Shown: piece by piece, positions 7,947 through 17,061 of the stretch
How the letters are laid out: every line of letters begins with the position of its first letter
Position numbering within the stretch: position 1 is the first letter of the stretch
DNA from: Labrys sedimenti
GTDB taxonomy: Bacteria > Pseudomonadota > Alphaproteobacteria > Rhizobiales > Labraceae
Length of the DNA stretch: 64,000 bases
NCBI RefSeq assembly: GCF_034424805.1
Contig: NZ_JAXOUF010000026.1
Span: forward strand, 1-64,000
Direction of reading: 5' to 3'
Position numbers and translations under genes: made by a program
Notes under the pieces: generated by a model
Told to the model about the DNA's origin: nothing
The model's database searches: none
Seen by the model: only the letters and a program-made list of their open reading frames with translations

Positions 7947-9563
7947 CTAGGTATTGTCCCGCAGGATCATCGCCGCGGCTTTCTCAGCCACCATCATCGT
8001 CGGCGCATTGATGTTGCCCGACGTGACATTCGGGAAGATCGAGGCGTCGACCACACGCAATCCCCCCAATCCATGCACGCGCAAGCGGTCGTCCACGACA
8101 TTCGTTCCGTCGTCCGGCCCCATGCGGCAGGTGCAGGAAGCATGAAAGACACTGCCCGAGCGGGCTCGAATATCTGCGACCAGATCGGCTTCGCTCTGCA
8201 TGTTGAGGCCGGGCTTCATTTCATCGAGGATGACGGCACGCATGGCCGGCTGGTCGGCAATCCTACGGATGAGACGCACGCCTGCGAGCATTTCCTCGAT
8301 ATCGCCGGCCGTCGATAGATAGTTCGGCTCGATGACAGGCGCGGCCTTCGGATCCGGCGATCCGATGGCAATGGAACCCCGGCTCTCCGGCCTGCAGGGC
8401 TGGATGCCTATGAAGAAGCCGGGAAACGGATCAGGCAGGGTCAATCGGCGCACACCCGGCGTCGGCTTGCTGTAGCTGACCGGCGAAAAATAGAGCTGCA
8501 TGTCCACCCGCCTGGCGCCGGGTCCGGATTTGACGAAGCCTCCCGCCTGGTTGACGCTGAGCGACAACGGCCCGTCGCGGAATAGAAGATAACGCGCGCC
8601 GAGCATCGCCCTGCCCCACCATGGACGCAGCATGGAATTGAGCGTCGGTTTACGTGAGCGATAGAGATAGTCGATGCCAAGATGATCCTGCAGGTTCTGC
8701 CCGACGGCTGCCATGTCCTTCACGACACTCTTGCCGAACTTCTCGAGCAGTGCACCGGGACCGACACCTGAATGCTGCAGCAAAGTCGGCGAGTGCACCG
8801 CGCCGGCCGACAGGATCACCTCATGCCGAGCTCGAACGACATGCTTCTGTCCGGCCTGCTCATATTCGACACCGCTCGCCCGCAGGCCATCGAACAGGAT
8901 ACGGGTGGCGAAAGCGCCCGTAACGACTTTCAAGTTGGGACGACTGGCAACCGGATGCAGGAACGCGGTCGCAGACGAAGCCCGAAAGCCTTTCCTGGTG
9001 GTGATCTGGTAGACCGAAACACCTTCCTGGTTCTCGCCATTGTAATCCGGCGTCCGGGCAAAACCGGCTTGCCCGGCAGCCTGCAGCCAATCCTGGCAAA
9101 GCGGGTGCACGGATGGCGCCATATCCGTGACGTGGAGTTCGCCCTTCCCGCCGCGCCAGGCATCGCCGCCGCGCTGGTACGTCTCGATCGATTTGAAATG
9201 AGGCAGGACGTCGTCCCAGCCCCAGCCGGAATTGCCCGCGCTTTTCCAATCCTCGAAGTCGTGACGCTGGCCACGGACATAGACCATCGCATTGATGGAG
9301 GACGAGCCCCCCAGGATCTTTCCGCGCGGCCAATAGCTGGTGCGTCCAGCCAGCGCGTCCTGCGGCCCGGTCTCGAACTTCCAGTTCACTTTCGGATTGT
9401 AGAAGCTATGCCCATAGCCAATCGGCATGCGGATCATGAAACGATGGTCGCTCCCGCCGGCCTCCAAGAGCAATACGCGGAATCTACCCGTGGCGGTCAG
9501 TCGATTGGCGAGTACACAGCCGGCAGATCCTGCTCCGACAATGATGAAGTCAAAATCCGCCAC
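7947..9563 (-). CDS. GMC family FAD-dependent oxidoreductase (choline/alcohol dehydrogenase-like)
   Basis: Flavoprotein of 538 residues that oxidises a primary alcohol. The start is GTG 9563, because a perfect AAGGAGG lies 6 bases upstream and the FAD-binding strand begins at once (DFDFIIVGAGSAGCVLANRL). The longer frame to 9701 has no such signal. Other family motifs are GKILGGSSSINAMVYVRG, the second GMC signature LSAGAVHSPTLLQHSGVGP, the catalytic-region histidine in HASCTCRMGPDD and SGNINAP near the C-terminus. Length and motifs fit choline dehydrogenase-like GMC enzymes, but no betaine aldehyde dehydrogenase sits beside it, so choline is not assured as substrate. Confidence 0.9.
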   Translation of the reverse strand: MADFDFIIVGAGSAGCVLANRLTATGRFRVLLLEAGGSDHRFMIRMPIGYGHSFYNPKVNWKFETGPQDALAGRTSYWPRGKILGGSSSINAMVYVRGQRHDFEDWKSAGNSGWGWDDVLPHFKSIETYQRGGDAWRGGKGELHVTDMAPSVHPLCQDWLQAAGQAGFARTPDYNGENQEGVSVYQITTRKGFRASSATAFLHPVASRPNLKVVTGAFATRILFDGLRASGVEYEQAGQKHVVRARHEVILSAGAVHSPTLLQHSGVGPGALLEKFGKSVVKDMAAVGQNLQDHLGIDYLYRSRKPTLNSMLRPWWGRAMLGARYLLFRDGPLSLSVNQAGGFVKSGPGARRVDMQLYFSPVSYSKPTPGVRRLTLPDPFPGFFIGIQPCRPESRGSIAIGSPDPKAAPVIEPNYLSTAGDIEEMLAGVRLIRRIADQPAMRAVILDEMKPGLNMQSEADLVADIRARSGSVFHASCTCRMGPDDGTNVVDDRLRVHGLGGLRVVDASIFPNVTSGNINAPTMMVAEKAAAMILRDNT

Positions 9564-10120
9564 AATCCGCCTCCTTAGGACACGGACCGGCTTATACATT
9601 CCATCATGCGCCCAGGGCAGGAGCCATTCCGGCAATAGCGTAAAGCCATTGCCCGCCGGTGCTGAACAACCATACGCGATACCAATGCCGGATTGCCGCA
9701 AGCGGGGCGAAGATGCCTGCTGATGGTAGACATAATCGCTCGCTTATGAGACGTCTGAGCCCGGCGAGTATGCGCCTCACCAGCCTCGTGAAGTGCGTCT
9801 GCTGTGGCGACGGTCATCCTGCTTCCCCCTGCCCACCTTCTTTCGGCGACCGGGCCGATTGTCATTGGGCGGGGCCTAAGGTGTCGACCCTGCCCTGGTT
9901 TCTGCTTTCATCAGGTTTCTCCCGACAATCGAGCAACCTGCCATCCGATGCCTCCGATGGACGAAAGAAAGCACGAAGTTCATGCAGCGGGACCACGGCG
10001 TGCAATGACTTGCCAATTACGGCTTTGTCTCATACGCCAGACCTGCCGGAAACGAGGCTCAAGAACCTTGATCTCGATCATCCAGGCCTTCGCAAATCGA
10101 CATGTCTGGCGTCGAGGTCG
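9564..10120. other. Intergenic region between the GMC oxidoreductase and mucR
   Basis: About 560 bases. The GMC promoter should lie in 9564-9750. A minus-strand frame ending at about 9603 reads like a short hydrophobic C-terminus (RVWLFSTGGQWLYAIAG) and could be a membrane-protein remnant, but it has no start or family match. No other gene is seen. Confidence 0.35.
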
Positions 10121-10588
10121 CTATGCGGCCTTTTTCTTTCTGCCCTTGCTTGGTGCAGGAGGGGGTGGCGGCGGTGCGCTATCGGCCTTCCGGCGTTGTT
10201 GGCCGAGGCCAAGTTCCTTCGCCAGACGAGAGCGAGTGGCCGAGTAGTTCGGCGCAACCATGGGGTAGTCCCCCGGCAGATCCCATTTCTCTCGATATTG
10301 TGCCGGCGTCAGACCATAGGCGGTTCGCAGATGCCGGGTCAGCGATTTGAATTTGAGACCGTCTTCCAGGCAGATGACGTAATCGGGCGTGACGGATCTC
10401 TTGATCGGAACGGCAGGTTTTGCCGGTATATCCATCTCAGTCGGCTTGGGATTGTTCAAACCGGTGAGGCTTGCGTGCACGGAGCGGATCAGATCCGCGA
10501 GGGAAGCGGTAGCGACCTGATTGTTGGAGACATAGGCCGAGACGATGTCGACGGTCAGGTCGACAAGACTGGCGTCTTCTTCGAGCAT
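10121..10588 (-). CDS. mucR: MucR/Ros family transcriptional regulator
   Basis: DNA-binding regulator of 155 residues. The N-terminal helical region (LVDLTVDIVSAYVSNNQV, LADLIRSVHASL) is the family's oligomerisation part. The C-terminal Ros/MucR zinc-finger-like domain contains VICLEDGLKFKSLTRHLRTAYGLTPAQYREKW, followed by YPMVAPNYSATRSRLAKELGLG. The first cysteine of the finger pair is not present, as in many MucR members. A Pro/Lys-rich tail ends the protein. In Rhizobiales, MucR homologues bind AT-rich DNA and control exopolysaccharide, motility and symbiosis or virulence genes. It is a single gene with long non-coding flanks. Several copies per genome are usual, so orthology to a specific mucR is not assured. 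Confidence 0.9.
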   Translation of the reverse strand: MLEEDASLVDLTVDIVSAYVSNNQVATASLADLIRSVHASLTGLNNPKPTEMDIPAKPAVPIKRSVTPDYVICLEDGLKFKSLTRHLRTAYGLTPAQYREKWDLPGDYPMVAPNYSATRSRLAKELGLGQQRRKADSAPPPPPPAPSKGRKKKAA

Positions 10589-11218
10589 GTTCAGTCACTT
10601 TCGTTTTGTGTTGTTGTCGAAGTGAGTGCTGTTTTTCTTTACGGACGCAGCCTTGTGGACCCGATCGCTACGCCGACTCGGATTCTCAGGCAATTGCAGC
10701 TCCGTGTAAAGGTCGATCAACCGATCGTCCCAGTAATTTCCGTCATTGTTCCGAGTTTTTTGAGTTTTGTTGCAAACAATAGCGCTTGTGGATTATCGGG
10801 GCAAAGGTCGATGGCCAGGGAACATTCGATTTACATTCGGCTATTCCAAAAATGCCAAACTGCCGCCTTGGCGCACGACAAGCCGCCGCCCATCCGCCCG
10901 CCAACGACTGGCCCGACGAGGTTGCCGCCAGTCAAGCATGCCGGCATAGATCCAGCGCGCTTCCGGCAACAGCTTGCGATCGATCTCGACAAAGCCCGGG
11001 GCGTTCTCGACGCGGGCCCGTTCCACCTCACCTCGCCAAGTTGGGCTCCCTATGCTTGAGCAAATTTTAATACTTATTGAACCGTTCATGCGCTGTGATG
11101 GTTTTTCTTAATGCTCATATATACGAATCGAAATTCTGAATTGTATCCGATGCGAAATTCGGAGTAGGAATTTACCGGGAGCTTGTGACTGCCTGAAATC
11201 GTACTAGGGGATCTGGAA
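10589..11218. other. Intergenic region upstream of mucR and the GGDEF-EAL gene
   Basis: About 630 bases between divergent genes. It is AT-richer at 10589-10830 and 11060-11218, where promoters for mucR (minus) and the GGDEF-EAL gene (plus) are expected, with a GC-rich island at 10850-11050. The island holds one small minus-strand frame, listed separately. Confidence 0.4.
10841..11089 (-). CDS. Small hypothetical frame in a GC-rich island
   Basis: An 82-codon frame from ATG 11089, without a clear ribosome-binding site. Its latter part (PGFVEIDRKLLPEARWIYAGM) has ordinary protein composition, and the segment 10850-11050 stands out in GC from AT-rich flanks. I recognise no family. It may be a small gene or the remnant of a larger one. 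Confidence 0.25.
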   Translation of the reverse strand: MNGSISIKICSSIGSPTWRGEVERARVENAPGFVEIDRKLLPEARWIYAGMLDWRQPRRASRWRADGRRLVVRQGGSLAFLE

Positions 11219-12937
11219 GTGTTCCGCTTTTGGAAAAAGTTAAAGTTACCAAAAGAGGCCCCAGTAGAGGTCAGGAAGACTACAGCATCCAGGCATGCAC
11301 TCTCAGAATTTCTGGAACATACGCAAGAATTAGCTTCTTTTTATGATAGAGATTTAAGACTTACTCAATTCTCAACACGACTTTCGACTGCGCGTAGCGG
11401 CAATATGTCAGCTGGCGCGAGTCTATTTGACATCTATCCTGGCATAGCTATAGGCGAAGCGCGCAGGGCCGTGGACAAGCTACTTGCTACCCAGGCTCCC
11501 ACAATTATCAAAATTGCCGCCACACGCCATCAAGAAATGGAAGTCTGGGTGTTTCCCGCTGACGACGGGATCGGCCTGATCGAGATGGCGAATTCTCCCG
11601 GGAGGGCCGCGGAGATCGAGCACAACAAACTGATGTACCAGGCCAATCATGACGTGTTGACCGGCCTGCAGAACCGGCAGCGCCTTAGTGACCGGCTCAA
11701 GGAGATCTTGACCGCCAATGACGGCCGGCATGTGCGTTCGGCGCTGCTGCAGATTGATCTTGATGACTTTAAATCGGTCAACGACACACTGGGGCACGGC
11801 ACGGGCGATGCGTTACTCAAACTGGCCGCCGATCGGATACGAGGTGTGCTTCAGGAGGGCGACTCCGCTTTCCGCTATGCCGGCGACGAGTTTGCGATCA
11901 TCCAGTATGGCAAGGACCCGAGCGAGGCGGAGAGTGTGGCGCAGGCGCTCGTCGACGCTTTCAAGATACCCTTCATGATCAATGAGATGCCGCTCTTCGT
12001 CGGGGCCAGCGTCGGCATCGCATTCGGCCCTCAGCATGGCACGCAAAGCGAAGAACTGATGAAGGCGGCCGACATCGCGCTCTATGCCGCAAAAGGAGAA
12101 GGGCGGGGCTGCGCTCGGACTTTCAATCGCTCGATGATGCTTTTGATCGAACAACGCGAAAGCCTCAGACGCAGCCTGCGAATGGCGCTGGATCGGCACG
12201 AACTTCTGCTTGAATACCAGCCCCTCCTCCGCGCGACGGGCCAAATCGTCGGCTTTGAAGCGCTGGTGCGTTGGGATCATCCGGAAATTGGGCGCATAAC
12301 TCCCAACGTGTTCATTCCTATCGCCGAAGCGGACGGACTGATGGATGAAATCGGCCGATGGGTGCTGCAAGAAGCCTGCCGGCAGGCAATGACATGGCCG
12401 GAATCGCTTAATATCGCCGTCAACATTTCGCCGGCGCAGTTCCTCGGAGGTTCCATCACCGATATCGTGGCCCAGGTCATAGATAGCACCGGCATAAGCG
12501 CCGACAGAATAGAGATCGAAATAACAGAATCAGTTCTACTCGAACAAACCGTCGATAATTTGGATACGCTTAACACTCTTAATGTTCTAGGCGTTCGAAT
12601 TTCTCTTGACGACTTCGGAACACATTACTCATCGCTGAGCTATCTCAAGAATTTTCCATTCGAGTCGCTAAAAATAGACCAGTACTTCATTCAAGATGTC
12701 GAAAGAGAGCGAAAAAGCCAGACGATCGTCCGGGCGATTATTGACATGGCGCATGGTCTGGACATGATCGTGACGGCCGAAGGGGTCGAAACGGTCATGC
12801 AAGCCCAGTGGCTGATCAACGAAGGATGTGACGTACTTCAGGGCCACTATCTCGGACAGGCCATGAGCCCGGAACGGGCTCGGAAATTTGCATCCAGGGC
12901 CTCGGCCTCCCGAAGGCGCCGCGAGCGTATCAACTGA
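11219..12937 (+). CDS. Bifunctional GGDEF-EAL cyclic-di-GMP signalling protein
   Basis: 572 residues starting at GTG 11219. Residues 1-130 form a PAS-like sensor region (SEFLEHTQELASFYDRDLRLTQFS), 140-300 a GGDEF domain and 315-560 an EAL domain. The cyclase signature is AGDEF (221-225), often still active. The inhibitory-site RxxD is changed to QEGD (212-215), so product inhibition is probably lost. The EAL domain keeps E347-A-L, NISPAQF, the EITES glutamate, DDFG (464-467), KID and the AEGVET loop, so phosphodiesterase activity is likely. It is soluble, with no membrane segment. The next gene, 42 bases downstream, begins a partner-switching set, so c-di-GMP turnover is plausibly the output or input of that module. 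Confidence 0.9.
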   Translation: MFRFWKKLKLPKEAPVEVRKTTASRHALSEFLEHTQELASFYDRDLRLTQFSTRLSTARSGNMSAGASLFDIYPGIAIGEARRAVDKLLATQAPTIIKIAATRHQEMEVWVFPADDGIGLIEMANSPGRAAEIEHNKLMYQANHDVLTGLQNRQRLSDRLKEILTANDGRHVRSALLQIDLDDFKSVNDTLGHGTGDALLKLAADRIRGVLQEGDSAFRYAGDEFAIIQYGKDPSEAESVAQALVDAFKIPFMINEMPLFVGASVGIAFGPQHGTQSEELMKAADIALYAAKGEGRGCARTFNRSMMLLIEQRESLRRSLRMALDRHELLLEYQPLLRATGQIVGFEALVRWDHPEIGRITPNVFIPIAEADGLMDEIGRWVLQEACRQAMTWPESLNIAVNISPAQFLGGSITDIVAQVIDSTGISADRIEIEITESVLLEQTVDNLDTLNTLNVLGVRISLDDFGTHYSSLSYLKNFPFESLKIDQYFIQDVERERKSQTIVRAIIDMAHGLDMIVTAEGVETVMQAQWLINEGCDVLQGHYLGQAMSPERARKFASRASASRRRRERIN

Positions 12938-12979
12938 TGACAATACATTCCGTCGGGTATCGCAATAGCAGAGAGCAAT

Positions 12980-13504
12980 ATGGCGCCGAACGTCACGCAT
13001 AGCGAAACATTGGATCCTGATTTTCGTATCATGGTTCACATTGATATGGAAATGGGAACCTTCATATCCAACTGGACACATTGCGATTATATCGCCACTT
13101 TTCTAGCCCGGACGATAAGCCACAATCGGCCGGATTCTGTACTATTCTCAAACTTGTTCTCTTCGGCACTTAACGAGTTGCTTGAACTCACATTCCGAAG
13201 TCGCCACGCCGGCGGCACCTTCGCCTGCAGAATCTCGCGTCAGGACACCATCGACAGGGTCGAGCTCACCTTCACGTCCACGAAGGAAGAGCAACGCTTC
13301 TTCGAGCAGGCCATTGCCCGCATCCGGGGCGGTGACGCCGAAGCCGATTACATGAGCTCGCTGTCCGGCGATCCTGGCCCCAGCCGCGACATATTGCTGG
13401 TCGAACTCGCGGTCAGCTACGGCGCAACAGTCAGTATCAACGCGCATGCCAATGACACCATCACGCTCGTCGTCGATCTCCCACTCGGGAACATGACACA
13501 TTGA
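12980..13504 (+). CDS. GHKL-like regulatory protein (SiaB/DUF6272-like), degenerate
   Basis: 174 residues. The first gene of a coupled set, it overlaps the next gene by 4 bases (TTG start within ATTGA). The middle holds SSALNELLELTF (N65, E66), which resembles the N-box of GHKL ATP-binding folds and is comparable to YLVNELIENAVKF in the paralogue at 17062. The C-terminus ends in a strand pair (VSINAHANDTITLVVDLPLG) as in these folds. No clear G-box is visible, so ATP binding may be lost. By analogy with SiaB-type kinases, it may bind or phosphorylate a STAS partner. The family assignment is inference from pattern and context. Confidence 0.5.
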   Translation: MAPNVTHSETLDPDFRIMVHIDMEMGTFISNWTHCDYIATFLARTISHNRPDSVLFSNLFSSALNELLELTFRSRHAGGTFACRISRQDTIDRVELTFTSTKEEQRFFEQAIARIRGGDAEADYMSSLSGDPGPSRDILLVELAVSYGATVSINAHANDTITLVVDLPLGNMTH

Positions 13505-14685
13505 CCGCGGTAACCTTCGCCAACAAAGCGCGATTCAAGGCGCAGTTCGACCCGAACAATCAGGAGTTTTCACTTTCCGGTACGTTGCGCCCGCAGTCCG
13601 TTGACGAGATCGCGCCAAGCCTGGCGCTGTTCAAGGACTCGATCGACCGGGTAAGCGGGATCCTCCACATCAATGTCCGGCGCCTCGGGCAGATGAACAA
13701 CACCGCCTTTCACGCCTTCGCGCGGGTGATGTTGGACGCCAGCCGTGTCAGGCCGGATCTGCGGTTCGTCGTCGTGACGTCCAGTGTTGTCGGCTGGACG
13801 ACGGAAAAATTTGGCCGGCTGAGCCTGATCGAGCCGGCCATCAAGGTCGAAGAGTACGACGCCGATTTCTACCCTTTTCAGAGCATTCTCGAAGAGAGCC
13901 GCTTCTTCCCGGTTCTGCGGACCCAGACCAAGATGACATGGCGCCACGAGCGCAACATCCTGCCGCGGCACGGCCTGAAGGAGAACATGGCGGTCGCGGA
14001 TATCTGCTGCGGCATCGGCGACTTCGCGGCCCTCCTATACAAGGACTTCAAGCCCTCCCGCCTCCTCGCGCTCGACCATTCCAAGCCGAGCTTGGCGTAC
14101 GCGCGCCAGGTGGCCGCCAGTTTTGACCTGCACGGCATCGAATATGTCTATGGCGATGCCGCGGAATTGCTGCTGGAAGACAATCTGTTCGACTTCGTTA
14201 CCTGTCGGCACGCATTGCAGGTTTTCCCCAGGCCCCAAATGATCCTCAAGGAGCTCTTCCGGATCTGCAAGCCGGGCGGCCGCGTCTATGTCACCAATGA
14301 AAAGGTCTCGCATTGCGTCGGCGAGCCGCGCGGCGAGACGATCAAATGGACCTATGAACAGGCAGCCAAGGTTTGGGCCCACTTCGACATGGACATCGAA
14401 TGCGGACCTAAGAGCCGACGTTACATGCTCGATTGCGGCTTCGAAAATATCAAGATGGAGACCTTCATGGTCAGCAATCTCGATGGGGATCCGCAGGATT
14501 TTGCCGATATCGTGCAAGCTTGGCAAAACGCCTTCGTCGACCAGATGTCTGCCCAGCGCGGCGACACTCCGGAATTCATGGACCGCTTCCGCCTTGGCTT
14601 TCAGGATCACATCTTTGCTGCGCTGCATCCCCGAGGCTATGCGGGTTGGCCCATCTGGGTGGCGTCCGGGACCAAGCCACAATGA
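13501..14685 (+). CDS. Fusion of a STAS-like domain and a SAM-dependent methyltransferase
   Basis: 394 residues. Residues 1-130 have the alternating strand/helix pattern of a STAS-like anti-sigma-antagonist fold (FSLSGTLRPQSVDEIAPSL, then GILHINVRRLGQMNNTAFHAFA). Residues 140-390 are a class I methyltransferase: motif I ADICCGIGDFAALLY (about 166-180), acidic D192 in LLALDHSKPS, then GDAAELLLEDNLFDFVTC and LFRICKPGGRVYVTN, as in UbiE-type enzymes. The start is TTG 13501, overlapping the previous stop. The 3' end overlaps the phosphatase start (ATGA at 14682-14685). Tight coupling suggests all these proteins work in one complex. The methyl acceptor is unknown, and the STAS part has no obvious conserved phospho-serine. 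Confidence 0.7.
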   Translation: MTAVTFANKARFKAQFDPNNQEFSLSGTLRPQSVDEIAPSLALFKDSIDRVSGILHINVRRLGQMNNTAFHAFARVMLDASRVRPDLRFVVVTSSVVGWTTEKFGRLSLIEPAIKVEEYDADFYPFQSILEESRFFPVLRTQTKMTWRHERNILPRHGLKENMAVADICCGIGDFAALLYKDFKPSRLLALDHSKPSLAYARQVAASFDLHGIEYVYGDAAELLLEDNLFDFVTCRHALQVFPRPQMILKELFRICKPGGRVYVTNEKVSHCVGEPRGETIKWTYEQAAKVWAHFDMDIECGPKSRRYMLDCGFENIKMETFMVSNLDGDPQDFADIVQAWQNAFVDQMSAQRGDTPEFMDRFRLGFQDHIFAALHPRGYAGWPIWVASGTKPQ

Positions 14686-17057
14686 CGAACGGCGCTGTCT
14701 CCCCGCCATGGTACCGGCGCTTTTCTCCCAGGAGCTTTCGCGCCAAATTCATTCTGGTGGTCGGTGCGGCCGTCCTCTTCGACTTGCTGGTCGGCGGCGG
14801 CATTGCGCTGTGGAACGTGCAACGCCTGTCGCGGGACGCCGCCCAACAGGTGGGCAACGGCCTGACCAAGGCCAGCCGCGAATATCTCCAAACCTACATC
14901 GATGCGACGGCTCTGCGGGCCAACCTTCTGTTCGAGCGCGTGCATTCGGAGGTCGGCGTGCTCGCCGGGTCGATGCAGGCGATGATAGATCATCCCGAGA
15001 CCGCGAAGGCAATCGGAGACACCATCGCCAAGGACCGTACTCTGTCGACGCCCCTGGTCTACAACGCGACCGGCGATTGGGTGCAAAACGTCCCTGGTGC
15101 CCCGGGCACGACCAGCATCTGGGGCTATCTGCTCGATTCCAACCATCAGCCAATACCAGCGGTCCGGGATCATGTGCGTGAAAGCGCGCTGTTCGACATT
15201 CTTGGCCCGACGTTGATGCAGACCGGATCCAAGAAACTCCAGGTCTATTATGTGGGCCCGAAGGCCCTGCCCGTGATGCGCGCCACGCCAGCATCCGAGC
15301 TTGCCCAGACCTTCGATAAGCTCTATCCCGGTCATAATAAGGCGAATTTCTGGGATTTCTTTTTCCCCGGCATCTACGATGACTGGCAGACTTGGCTGGA
15401 CAAGCCGTCGAGCCAGCCACTCGATGACGTTACAACCATCACCGCTCCCTATATCGACGCGAATTCCGGCAAGCAGATCGTCTCGTTCTTTCGTCCGCTC
15501 TGGACGGCGGACCGTAAATCGGTCGCCGGCATGGCTGCGGCCGACGTCACCCTCGACCAGCTGACCGACCTCGTGCAGAGCGTGAAAGTCGCCGACACCG
15601 GCTTCGGTTTTCTGGCCATGTCGAATGGTAACGTCGTTGCCGTGAATTCGGCCGGCGAGAAGACGCTTGGCGTGGTCACCGCCAGCGATGCGGCTGGACA
15701 GGGCGTCACCGGCCTGGACCGCTCGTTGAAGAAGAGCGACCAGCCGGCGATCGTCGCCTTGAGCATGCCTACAGACGACAAGCCGGATATCCAGCACATT
15801 GTGCTTAAGCAGAATGGCGAGGATGTCCCCTACATCGCCGTCCTCAAACAGCTCGCGCCCACCAATTTGTGGAACAACGGGCCGATCGTCAAAGAAACGA
15901 TGACGCTCGGTTTTCTGGTGCCGGAACGCGAGATCTATGCCTCGCTGATCGCGGCGCAGTCCGACATCTCGAGCGCGACCAACCGCATCCTCAAATATCA
16001 GATCCTGACGGTACTGGTCAGTCTGTTCGTGGTGTTCGTCGCGATCTTCGGCATTTCGAAGCGGATCACGGCGGGCCTCAGCGCGCTGGCCGCAGGAGCC
16101 CGCCAGTTGCAATCCAAGGACTACTCGGTACGCGTTGACATCCCCACCAAGGATGAAGTCGGCGAGGTCGGCGTTGCCTTCAATCGCATGGCGGAGGAAA
16201 TCCGCTACCACACCGAGAACCTCGAGCAGCTCGTCGAGGATCGTACCCGCGACCTGGAGAATGCCAACTCGGAGATCTCATCGCTCAACGAACAGCTGCG
16301 CAGCGAAAACCTGCGGCTCGGTGCCGAACTCGACGTGGCTCGCCAGATCCAGAGAATGGTGCTCCCCAAGGAGCGTGAGCTGTCTGCAATGCCGGGGGTC
16401 GAGATTGCAGCTTACATGCGGCCAGCAGACGAGGTTGGGGGCGACTATTACGATGTCTTGCGAGACGGGCAGAAGCTCAAGGTCGGCATTGGCGACGTCA
16501 CCGGCCACGGCCTGGAAAGTGGCGTTCTAATGCTGATGGTGCAGTCGGTTGCACGCGCGCTGCAGGAAACAGGCGAGAACAATCCCACGCAGTTCCTTGA
16601 CCGACTCAATCGGGCGATATTCAAGAACCTCGAGCGAACCAATTCGGACAAGCATCTGTCCCTCTCCTTTCTGGACTATGAGGATGGTAAGCTGACGCTG
16701 TCGGGCCAACACGAGGAAGTTGTGGTGGTGCGGGCCGGTGGCGGGGTTGAACGCATCGACACGATCGATTTGGGGTTTCCGATTGGGCTCGAAAAGGACA
16801 TTTCGCCTTTCGTCGCTACCCGCAACATAGCCTTCGCAAGTGGCGACGTGGTTGTATTGCATACCGACGGCGTCACCGAGGCTGAGGGGAGAAAGGGCGA
16901 ACTATTCGGCTTGGATCGACTTGTCGAAAGCGCACGCCAGCGTCATGGCTCGAGCGCTGAGGAAATAAAGAACGGAATTATCCAGGATCTGATGGACTAC
17001 ATTGGAACCAGTAAGATCCACGACGACATAACACTCGTCGTTATAAGGCATAGGTAG
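14682..17057 (+). CDS. Membrane SpoIIE-type PP2C phosphatase (Cache-HAMP-PP2C)
   Basis: 791 residues. The start is ATG 14682, overlapping the upstream TGA; the longer open frame lies inside the methyltransferase gene. Order: first membrane helix about 23-44, a roughly 400-residue extracytoplasmic double-Cache sensor, second helix about 445-465, HAMP about 466-520 (SVRVDIPTKDEVGEVGVAFNRMA), coiled coil, then a PP2C domain. Metal-binding acidic motifs are intact: GGDYYD (about 586), GDVTGHG (about 604), HTDGVTE (about 727) and DDITLVV (about 780). The architecture matches SiaA- and RsbU-like phosphatases that dephosphorylate a STAS protein in response to an external signal. The likely substrate is the STAS protein at 17626. 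Confidence 0.88.
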   Translation: MTNGAVSPPWYRRFSPRSFRAKFILVVGAAVLFDLLVGGGIALWNVQRLSRDAAQQVGNGLTKASREYLQTYIDATALRANLLFERVHSEVGVLAGSMQAMIDHPETAKAIGDTIAKDRTLSTPLVYNATGDWVQNVPGAPGTTSIWGYLLDSNHQPIPAVRDHVRESALFDILGPTLMQTGSKKLQVYYVGPKALPVMRATPASELAQTFDKLYPGHNKANFWDFFFPGIYDDWQTWLDKPSSQPLDDVTTITAPYIDANSGKQIVSFFRPLWTADRKSVAGMAAADVTLDQLTDLVQSVKVADTGFGFLAMSNGNVVAVNSAGEKTLGVVTASDAAGQGVTGLDRSLKKSDQPAIVALSMPTDDKPDIQHIVLKQNGEDVPYIAVLKQLAPTNLWNNGPIVKETMTLGFLVPEREIYASLIAAQSDISSATNRILKYQILTVLVSLFVVFVAIFGISKRITAGLSALAAGARQLQSKDYSVRVDIPTKDEVGEVGVAFNRMAEEIRYHTENLEQLVEDRTRDLENANSEISSLNEQLRSENLRLGAELDVARQIQRMVLPKERELSAMPGVEIAAYMRPADEVGGDYYDVLRDGQKLKVGIGDVTGHGLESGVLMLMVQSVARALQETGENNPTQFLDRLNRAIFKNLERTNSDKHLSLSFLDYEDGKLTLSGQHEEVVVVRAGGGVERIDTIDLGFPIGLEKDISPFVATRNIAFASGDVVVLHTDGVTEAEGRKGELFGLDRLVESARQRHGSSAEEIKNGIIQDLMDYIGTSKIHDDITLVVIRHR

Positions 17058-17061
17058 CATC

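Noticed and set aside
7947..9563. Naming the GMC enzyme betA
   Set aside because: The family fits choline dehydrogenase, but no betaine aldehyde dehydrogenase, BetI or choline transporter is adjacent.
9659..11059. 466-codon plus-strand frame over mucR
   Set aside because: Overlaps mucR on the other strand, has no ribosome-binding site or recognisable domain, and spans intergenic DNA of mixed GC.
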